From: JBKHYJ01 sp046565505
Lineage (GTDB): Bacteria > Acidobacteriota > Blastocatellia > UBA7656
Length of the DNA stretch: 64,000 bases
Direction: 5' to 3'
Assembly (NCBI GenBank): GCA_046565505.1
Contig: JBKHYJ010000053.1
Span: forward strand, 31,073 to 95,072
Part shown: piece by piece, positions 57,821 through 64,000 of the stretch
How positions within the stretch are numbered: the stretch's first letter is position 1
Layout of the letters: every line of letters starts with the position of its first letter
The notes under the pieces: model-generated
What the model was told of the DNA's origin: nothing
What the model saw: only the letters and a program-made list of their open reading frames with translations
Database searches by the model: none
Made by a program: the position numbers and the translations under genes

Positions 57821-60169
57821 ATGACGGCAGCATCAGCAAAGCAGATGAACCCACGTGAGGCTCAATCGACGACTAGCCCGAGCTGGCGACGGAGGGCGGC
57901 GCGCTTGTTCTTAGCGTTGCCGGTCGCACTGTGCGCCGCTTACGTGGCCTTAGGGGTGTGGCCGGGGCCGAAGGACTTCGCCGGGGGCGAAGGCACGGCG
58001 GGAGTCGCCGCCGGGGGCGATGGGCTGCGACGCCCATTCCCCTCGATGGTCGTGCCGGCGGGCAACGAATTGAATGACCCTGAGAGTAATGAGAGGGCAG
58101 AGCTTGGCCGCCTGCTTTTCTTCGATCCAATCCTGTCGGGGGACAATGACATCTCCTGCGCCACGTGCCACCACCCGGACCTCGGGTTCAGCGATGGCCG
58201 CGGGCTTTCGATGGGCAAAGGCGGCCGTGGCCTCGGGCCTGAGCGCGCGGGCGGCGCGGTCGTGCGGCGGGGGGCGCCTACGCTTTGGAACTCCGCCTTC
58301 AACCACATGCAATTCTGGGATGGGCGCGCGCCCGATCTTGAAGAGCAGGCGAAGGGGCCTATCACGAGCGAGATCGAGATGGCCGAAAATCCCGAGACGC
58401 TCGTCACGGAGTTGAAGGCCATACCCGAGTACGCGCGGAAGTTCGACGCCGCCTTCGGCGGGGGTGACGGGCAGGGCGTGACGGTCGATAACGTGGTCAA
58501 AGCTGTCGCCGCGTTCGAGCGCAGGCTGACGGCCAACAACACGCCCTTCGACCGCTACGTCAACGGCGACCTCAACGCGCTGACGCCCGAGCAGGTCCGC
58601 GGGTTCAACCTCTTCCGCTCGGGCCGCACGCGCTGCTTCGAGTGCCACGGGCTCCCGACGTTCGCCAACCGCGATTTCAAGATAGTGGGCGTCCCCCCGG
58701 CCGACCCGGGCGACCCTGACTTCGGGCGGTTCGACGTGACGAAGGGCGAGGGGAACAAGTTCGCGTTCAAAGTGCCTACGCTGCGTAACGTGGCGCTCAG
58801 CGCGCCCTACATGCACAATGGCCGCTTCAAGGACCTGTCGGAGGTGATAGATTTTTACGCGGGCGGCGGCGGGCCCGGCATGGGCTTCAAGGACGCGAAG
58901 GTTGACGACAAGATTCACGCGTACGCGATCACGCCCGAAGAGAAGAAAGATTTAATCGCGTTCATGTTCGCGCTGACGGACGAGTCGAGCCTCCCGCAGT
59001 TTCCCGAACGCGTGCCGTCGGGGCTGCCCGTCGTCGGCCGGTTGACAAACCCTGCTCGCGCGCTCGCCGCGGCGCACAACGTGGGCGGCTGGAGGCGGGC
59101 GGCGGCCGAGCGCGCGCCGCAGACGGTGACCGTCAAAGCGGGCGAATCAATTCAGTCGGCCGTGGACCGCGCGCGGCCCGGCGACACGATAGAAGTGTTG
59201 CCCGGCGTCTACCGCGAAGAGGTCAAGATCGACCTGAGTAACATCACGCTGCGCGGCGTCACTGACGCCGGCTCCACGCCTTCGCGGCCCGTGCTCGATG
59301 GCGAGAAGCGGCTGTCGGACGGGGTGCTTGCGACGGGCAGTGATTTCGTCATAGAGAACTTCGACGTGCGGCACTACGTCGCCAATGGGGTCGTCACCCA
59401 GCACGCCCGCAATGTGACGTTCCGCGATTTGAAGATTGACGACACGGGGCTGTACGGAGTCTACCCCGTGAGCTGCACGGGCGTCACCGTGGAGAGGTGC
59501 GTGGCGACGGGGATCGCGGACGCGGCGCTCTACGTGGGTCAATCGCGCGACATAGTGGTCAGGGACTCCGAGGCCTATAACAACGTCACGGGCATCGAGA
59601 TCGAGAATTCAATCAACGCCGTGGTGGAGAACAACTACGTGCATGACAACACGGGCGGCATACTCGTGTTCGTGCTGCCGAACAACGTCTCTAAGGTGGG
59701 GCGCGACTGCGCCGTGCGCAACAACCGCGTGATTAACAACAACCACCCGAATTTCGCGAACCCGAACTCGATCGTATCGAGCGTCCCGCCTGGGACCGGA
59801 CTTCTCGTTATGGCCGCCGATAACACGGAAGTCACCGCGAACGAGATCCGCGGCAACGATTGCTATGGCGTCGCCGTCTTCAGCCTCGAAACGGCCTTCC
59901 CCAGGGGCACGGCTTTCGACGTCGGCCCCACGCCGGAAAACACCTGGGTTCACGATAACGCCTATTCCGACAATGGGCGCAACCCCGCGGGGGCGCTCGT
60001 GCGCGCGGGTTTGAGAGGGGCGGACCTGTTGTGGGATTTGTCCGGCTGGTCGAACAGGTGGCGGGAGGAGGGCGCGAGCCGCGCGACGCCCTTGCTCGAC
60101 GCGCGCTGGCCCGCTTTCATCCGTCGCGCGAACTGGCGTCTGCTGCAATTCGCGCAGAATTACCTGTGA
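57821..60169 (+). CDS. Dihaem cytochrome c peroxidase fused to a parallel beta-helix
   Basis: A 782-residue protein. An N-terminal membrane helix (about 28-48) acts as signal or anchor. The peroxidase/MauG-type half (about 75-405) has haem sites CATCHH and CFECHG, and a typical central loop. From about 435 to 700 the sequence becomes a right-handed beta-helix of the NosD/pectate-lyase type: PGDTIEVLPGVYREEV, NITLRGVTD, then repeated short turns with Asn ladders (NNVTGIEIENSINAVVENNYVHDN). A short tail ends it. The first half would reduce peroxide or modify a substrate in the periplasm; the second half commonly binds or cleaves polysaccharide. The fusion is unusual. Confidence 0.85.
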   Translation: MTAASAKQMNPREAQSTTSPSWRRRAARLFLALPVALCAAYVALGVWPGPKDFAGGEGTAGVAAGGDGLRRPFPSMVVPAGNELNDPESNERAELGRLLFFDPILSGDNDISCATCHHPDLGFSDGRGLSMGKGGRGLGPERAGGAVVRRGAPTLWNSAFNHMQFWDGRAPDLEEQAKGPITSEIEMAENPETLVTELKAIPEYARKFDAAFGGGDGQGVTVDNVVKAVAAFERRLTANNTPFDRYVNGDLNALTPEQVRGFNLFRSGRTRCFECHGLPTFANRDFKIVGVPPADPGDPDFGRFDVTKGEGNKFAFKVPTLRNVALSAPYMHNGRFKDLSEVIDFYAGGGGPGMGFKDAKVDDKIHAYAITPEEKKDLIAFMFALTDESSLPQFPERVPSGLPVVGRLTNPARALAAAHNVGGWRRAAAERAPQTVTVKAGESIQSAVDRARPGDTIEVLPGVYREEVKIDLSNITLRGVTDAGSTPSRPVLDGEKRLSDGVLATGSDFVIENFDVRHYVANGVVTQHARNVTFRDLKIDDTGLYGVYPVSCTGVTVERCVATGIADAALYVGQSRDIVVRDSEAYNNVTGIEIENSINAVVENNYVHDNTGGILVFVLPNNVSKVGRDCAVRNNRVINNNHPNFANPNSIVSSVPPGTGLLVMAADNTEVTANEIRGNDCYGVAVFSLETAFPRGTAFDVGPTPENTWVHDNAYSDNGRNPAGALVRAGLRGADLLWDLSGWSNRWREEGASRATPLLDARWPAFIRRANWRLLQFAQNYL

Positions 60170-60221
60170 CCATGTTAACGCCCCGCCGGGCGCCGACAGG
60201 TTCGCCCTACGGAGGTCAATC

Positions 60222-61112
60222 TTGTCAAAAGCGGCCACCGAAACAGCTACAGCTAAGCAACCGGCCGCGCCCGCCGAAGAGGGGGGCGCCATATTCACCG
60301 CGAGCCTTCCGGGGCAATGCCTGGCGGAATTCTTAGGCACGTTCATTGTCATACTGATCGGCGATGGGGCGGTCGCCGCGGCTGTGCTGGCGGGCGGGAT
60401 CGACGGGTGGGGCGTCGCCGTCATGTGGGGCCTCGCGGTCACGTTCGGCATTTACGTGGCCGGGCCTGTTTCGGGCGCGCACTTCAACCCCGCCGTGACG
60501 GTCGCTATGTCAGTCTTCAGAGGGTTCCCCGTGCGCAGAATCGCCCCTTACGTCGCCTCGCAGGTGGCGGGCGCCTTCGCGGGCGCGGCATGCGTTTACC
60601 TGATGTGGTCGGGATTCTGGCCGCGCGCGGTTGAAAAACTCGGCGTGGAGGTCGGCGCGCCCGGTAGCCAAAAATTAATGATGATCTTTTCGTGCTTCTA
60701 CCCGAACCCGGGCGGGATCGGGGTTGACGCGAGCGCGATGGCGACCGTCGGCGCGGCGGGCGCGTTCTTCATCGAAGCCGTGCTCACGATGTTCCTATTG
60801 ATTATGATATTCGCGCTGACCGAGCCGGATAACCCCGGGCTGCCGCAGGCGGGGCTCGGGCCGATCTTCATCGGCCTGACGGTGACGGCCATAGTCGGGG
60901 TCGGCGGGCCGCTGACGATGGACGCGGTGAATCCGGTGCGCGACTTCGGCCCGCGACTCTTCTCTTACATGTTAGGCTTCGGACCCGTCGCCTTCCCTGG
61001 CCCGCGGGGCAACGAGTGGTGGCTCTACATCATAGCCCCGATCATAGGCGCGCTGATAGGCGGGGCGGCCTACAGGCACCTGGTTCGTAAATTCTTACCG
61101 CCCGGCGCGTGA
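60222..61112 (+). CDS. Aquaporin/glycerol facilitator family channel
   Basis: A 296-residue MIP channel with six helices and two half-helices. The first pore motif is complete (SGAHFNPAVTVAM). The second reads MDAVNPVRDFGPRLF, where the usual NPA is NPV; the Arg and Asp-Phe-Gly-Pro-Arg that follow fit glycerol facilitators. The first 25 residues are a hydrophilic extension. The start codon is TTG at 60222, six bases after GGAGG. It is 52 bp downstream of the peroxidase gene and could share its promoter. Confidence 0.92.
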   Translation: MSKAATETATAKQPAAPAEEGGAIFTASLPGQCLAEFLGTFIVILIGDGAVAAAVLAGGIDGWGVAVMWGLAVTFGIYVAGPVSGAHFNPAVTVAMSVFRGFPVRRIAPYVASQVAGAFAGAACVYLMWSGFWPRAVEKLGVEVGAPGSQKLMMIFSCFYPNPGGIGVDASAMATVGAAGAFFIEAVLTMFLLIMIFALTEPDNPGLPQAGLGPIFIGLTVTAIVGVGGPLTMDAVNPVRDFGPRLFSYMLGFGPVAFPGPRGNEWWLYIIAPIIGALIGGAAYRHLVRKFLPPGA

Positions 61113-61259
61113 GCTTAATCGACGCGGCGCTCGCGTCCGGCGCGGCCTCGGAAGATATTATTTGAGAAGAACGCTTGCGGATTTCTCGCCAAGGGGGCCT
61201 TCGCGCAGCCCATGAGGGATGGCCGGTGATCGCACGTCGCGGGGACCACCGTCGTGCGG

Positions 61260-61673
61260 CTAAGCCTTGAAGAGCTTGTCGAAAGCCGAGCGCGGGTCTT
61301 TAACGTCAACTGACGCGGCGGTCGTCTCGCGCTCGATCGTCTTGCGCGGCTCGAAGAGCATGCATTCGTTGCGGGCGTCCTTCTTCGCCACGCGCTCCGT
61401 TATTGGTTTCCGGCATTGAAACCGCGCGCCGGGGTCGAAGCTGACGCAGTTCTTACACGCGTGCAGGTCGCTGTGACACTTCGGGCATTGAGCGAGCATG
61501 CTTATGCCGCCGACTTCAACGTTGACTTGCGTGCCGCACAGGTGGCAGCGAGTTACTTCTCGGAAGGCGGGCAGCTTCGGCGCGCGAATGTCGCTCTTTT
61601 GCTGATTGGGGAGGCGCGGCCTTTGGTCCCTACCCTCATCCTGGTAGCCGCGCTGCTTATACTTTCTATCCAT
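61260..61673 (-). CDS. Zinc-ribbon protein of unknown function
   Basis: A 137-residue protein. A basic N-terminal part is followed by CHLCGTQV, CPKCHSDLHACKNC and CRKP, then a C near RNEC. This gives at least two zinc sites in the middle third (about 42-103). A C-terminal part (SAFDKLFKA) ends with a short helix. Nothing identifies a function; the basic character suits nucleic-acid binding. GGAG lies a few bases before the ATG. Confidence 0.7.
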   Translation of the reverse strand: MDRKYKQRGYQDEGRDQRPRLPNQQKSDIRAPKLPAFREVTRCHLCGTQVNVEVGGISMLAQCPKCHSDLHACKNCVSFDPGARFQCRKPITERVAKKDARNECMLFEPRKTIERETTAASVDVKDPRSAFDKLFKA

Positions 61674-61722
61674 AAATCTCCTATTTATTGAACGGCAGGC
61701 ATTTGATTGTTTCTTGGAGCTG

Positions 61723-61749
61723 TATATAGTCAGCCTAATGTTAAAGCAA
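61723..61749 (-). promoter_or_regulatory. Possible promoter of the zinc-ribbon gene at the AT-rich region
   Basis: On the minus strand TTGCTT (61749-61744) and TATATA (61728-61723) lie 15 bases apart, slightly short. They are in an AT-richer stretch (about 61690-61960) in which no gene is visible; I found no RNA fold there that I can name. Confidence 0.35.
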
Positions 61750-61980
61750 TTCGTTCGCCGCAGTCCGGGGTTGTCTAGGACTTTGCCATCGAATCAGTAG
61801 AACTAGGTTATCGGGAGTTCCAAGACCGACAGAAGTGACAATCTCGTTATACAACAGAGCGGGCCAGTAATCAAATACTTTCTCCGTTCGAGATGTAAAA
61901 GAAATGTAATCTCCCGCGAAGAAGCGTGAAGATATTTCACCTCGGCGTTAACGACATGACCGCGAGACAGGGCCGCCGCC

Positions 61981-62979
61981 TTAAAACAGCCTTATCATCA
62001 GCCACATCACCACTACATGCAGCGACCATATTGTCAGTGCGAATGGGAGTTGGAACTTGATTACGCCATACTGGTCGCGCATGTTCAACAGCGCCGTGGG
62101 GACGATGTTGAAGTTCGCGGCCATGGGGGTCATGAGCGTGCCGCTCGACCCCGCCGTGAGGGTCACGATGGCGACCATCGCCGGGTTGACCCCGAACGGC
62201 TTTATGATGAGCGGCACGAGCACGCCCGCGGCGATGACGGGGAAGGCGGCGAACGAATTCCCCATCACTATCGTGAACAAAGCCATGCCCACGCAGTTGG
62301 CGAGCACGAGCAGGAAGAGGTTGTCGCCCGGGACGAGCTTATAAACGCCGCCTGCGATGATGTCGCCGACCTTGGCCGCGGCGAAGATGATGCCGAGCGA
62401 CGCCAGTAACTGGGGCAGTATGCTGACCGCGCCCATCGCGTCGTTGAGCCTGCGGCCTTCCTGCATCATCGCCCGCACGCTCCCACCCGTCAGCCGCAAG
62501 CCGGCGACCATCGCCGCGACGCCGCCGAACCCGAGGCCGACTAGCGCGGCCCCGTTCACGTCCGGGCCCTGGGGCCGGAAGAGGCCGACGAGCACGGCGG
62601 TGAACGCGAAGGCGAAAGTCACTATGGGGATGACGAGCACGGGCAGAAATATTTTGCCGCCGAGTCGCCCGGCCCGCCGCGCCTTCTCTTCTTTGGTGGC
62701 TTCGTCGTAGTCACCGCGGCCGATCCTGCCCGCCCCGTCGATCGCCACCATCGCGAACACGAGCAGACCCGTGAGCCAGTGCGGAAAGACATGCCCCAGC
62801 GCGAACACCGTCCCGAGTATCAGCCAGAAAAAACCGCTGCCGACGCGGCGCGGGTTCGCCCGGTCCGCGAACGTCATCGCCGCGAATACTAAGAGCACAA
62901 TTCCCGTCAGGACGTACACGGCGTTGAGGCTGAAGACGAGGGCCGCCAGCGACGAGGCAGAATTCGTTACGATTTCCAT
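61981..62979 (-). CDS. DUF979-family membrane protein
   Basis: A 332-residue polytopic membrane protein, about nine helices, with the family stretch AGSSGTLMTPMAANFNIVPTALL and NQYGVIK-like end DQYGVIKFQLPFALTIW. It overlaps the DUF969 gene by one base (TAATG), so the pair is translationally coupled. The two proteins are thought to form a permease; in other bacteria they have been found near 5-oxoproline or peptide metabolism genes, but no such gene is adjacent here. Confidence 0.85.
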   Translation of the reverse strand: MEIVTNSASSLAALVFSLNAVYVLTGIVLLVFAAMTFADRANPRRVGSGFFWLILGTVFALGHVFPHWLTGLLVFAMVAIDGAGRIGRGDYDEATKEEKARRAGRLGGKIFLPVLVIPIVTFAFAFTAVLVGLFRPQGPDVNGAALVGLGFGGVAAMVAGLRLTGGSVRAMMQEGRRLNDAMGAVSILPQLLASLGIIFAAAKVGDIIAGGVYKLVPGDNLFLLVLANCVGMALFTIVMGNSFAAFPVIAAGVLVPLIIKPFGVNPAMVAIVTLTAGSSGTLMTPMAANFNIVPTALLNMRDQYGVIKFQLPFALTIWSLHVVVMWLMIRLF

Positions 62980-63749
62980 TATTTGTTGTTTCGCGCCTTC
63001 CTTCGGTAAAGGCGGTCGAGCAGCGAGAATTGAATGGCGCCGAGCGCGACCGATATGGACGCGATGGGTATGGCGTAGAGCACCAGCCTCCCGACGCTGA
63101 CCGGGTAGCCGAGGCCGCCCATGACGCCCATGACTAAAAGCACGCCCGCCTGGACCGGCGATAGATTCTGCCCGTAGAAATTCCCGTAATTTTCGGCCGC
63201 GGCGTTGGCGGCCTTTATCCGCTCGACTTTCTCCTCGGGCAAGTCGTCCGCGCTCTCCGCCTGCATAGTTGCTTCGGCCGCCCCGACAGACATCGGGAAG
63301 ATCAGCGGCCTGACGAAGGCGGCGTGGCCGTTCAGCCTCAGCCCGAGTATGCCCGTGAGCACCCGGAAGAGTTGGTAGATGATTTGCAGCCGGCCCACCG
63401 TGGCCGCGCGTATGCGGCGTATGAGCGCGGCCGACTGCTCTTGCAGCCCATACCGCTCGGCCAGCCCGATTGCCGGCAGCGTGATGATGAAGAGCGTCAT
63501 CAGCCTGTACTCCGTGAATGCGCGGCCGAGCATGTTTATGATTCCTTCCCGAACCGCCCCGTTTTCAGCCGGGGCCGTAAGGTAAGGGAGCCCCTGAAAC
63601 ATGCCTTCGTTTGAAAAGAGCGGGAGCCCGGCCGCCACCCCCGTCGCGAGCCCGGCCGCCACCACCACGAGCGTGGTCCGAAGCCGCAGCGCAAGCCCCA
63701 CCAGTACGATCACTACCCCACTGAGCTTTAACCAATCACCCATGCCCAA
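62979..63749 (-). CDS. DUF969-family membrane protein
   Basis: A 256-residue polytopic protein with the family sequence LKLSGVVIVLVGLALRLRTTLVVVAAG and RLNGHAAFVRPLIFPM. It lies first in the pair with DUF979. AGGAGG sits eight bases ahead of the ATG at 63749. No gene is visible in 63750-64000; a TTGATT (-35 type) element occurs upstream, but the -10 box is poor. Confidence 0.85.
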   Translation of the reverse strand: MGMGDWLKLSGVVIVLVGLALRLRTTLVVVAAGLATGVAAGLPLFSNEGMFQGLPYLTAPAENGAVREGIINMLGRAFTEYRLMTLFIITLPAIGLAERYGLQEQSAALIRRIRAATVGRLQIIYQLFRVLTGILGLRLNGHAAFVRPLIFPMSVGAAEATMQAESADDLPEEKVERIKAANAAAENYGNFYGQNLSPVQAGVLLVMGVMGGLGYPVSVGRLVLYAIPIASISVALGAIQFSLLDRLYRRKARNNK

Positions 63750-64000
63750 GGCCTCCTAACGTAGATCAGCGTGTAACGTGAATCTTGAATTTGAATCAAA
63801 CGAGTGTACCCCATCCGCAATGCGAAGGCACGCGGGAAGTGACGGCTGACGCGCCGGCAATCCGCGGGCCCTTCAGGGCCATTCAGTTTTCAGGTTTTGA
63901 TACCAATCAGAGCCAAAGCTGCCCAAGGCTGTGCGGCGAACTTCCTACAAGCTGCTGCTATATTGGTTTCTCCTGATGAGCGCATCATCCCTATTACCGT

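Noticed and set aside
1..64000. tRNA, rRNA, CRISPR arrays, transposases, integrases, prophage genes
   Set aside because: I looked for them in the gaps and did not find any; a covariance search for tRNAs would be needed to be certain.

Overview
The window is about 65% GC, densely coded and mostly read on the minus strand. It has no rRNA, tRNA, CRISPR array, phage gene or insertion sequence that I can see. The gene set suggests an Acidobacteriota chromosome, most likely of the Blastocatellia type: an 822-residue MacB/FtsX permease of the acidobacterial orphan-permease type, a Ser/Thr kinase with a PEGA domain, several zinc-ribbon membrane proteins, two PilZ proteins and a fused E1 alpha-beta dehydrogenase. 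This assignment is an inference from gene content, not a database match.

Layout. 1-3353 is an aromatic amino acid operon on the minus strand: DJ-1/PfpI protein, pheA, aroF and a truncated ferredoxin/metallo-beta-lactamase gene. It is preceded by a complete phenylalanine attenuator (promoter, Phe-rich leader peptide, antiterminator, terminator). 3588-5462 holds small or unknown membrane proteins. 5603-11361 is central metabolism: fused 2-oxoacid dehydrogenase E1, an aconitase-family protein with its swivel domain first, and an acyl-CoA dehydrogenase. 11636-15086 has two paralogous zinc-ribbon proteins and a NatAB-like ABC exporter. 15130-18494 is an AAA+ ATPase and VWA protein pair with an encapsulated-ferritin gene between them. 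Divergent from it are a DUF58 protein and a BatA-like VWA protein (18685-21573).

21644-27860 is a cell-envelope cluster: an actin-like ATPase carrying an in-frame HU DNA-binding domain, a membrane-anchored peptidoglycan amidase, a SPOR-domain protein and two PilZ proteins. 28248-30750 has the PEGA kinase and a small Cys protein. 30875-45500 has lipA, the orphan permease, two RND pumps with their membrane-fusion proteins, and a bacterial eRF1-like (baeRF) protein between the pumps. 45625-51963 is a pyruvate/2-oxoacid dehydrogenase operon (Rieske protein, lpdA, E1 alpha, E1 beta, E2, lipB). 52243-63749 is mixed: dihaem cytochrome c, CheY-like receiver, glgC, NYN-domain protein, psuG, a cytochrome c peroxidase fused to a beta-helix, an aquaporin, a zinc-ribbon protein and a DUF969/DUF979 permease pair.

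The strongest unusual signals are the phenylalanine attenuator, the encapsulated ferritin with a cargo-loading tail but no shell gene nearby, the HU-actin fusion in its amidase/SPOR context, the peroxidase/beta-helix fusion, and a family of roughly 100-bp intergenic heptad-repeat elements that exactly fill the gaps between co-directional genes.
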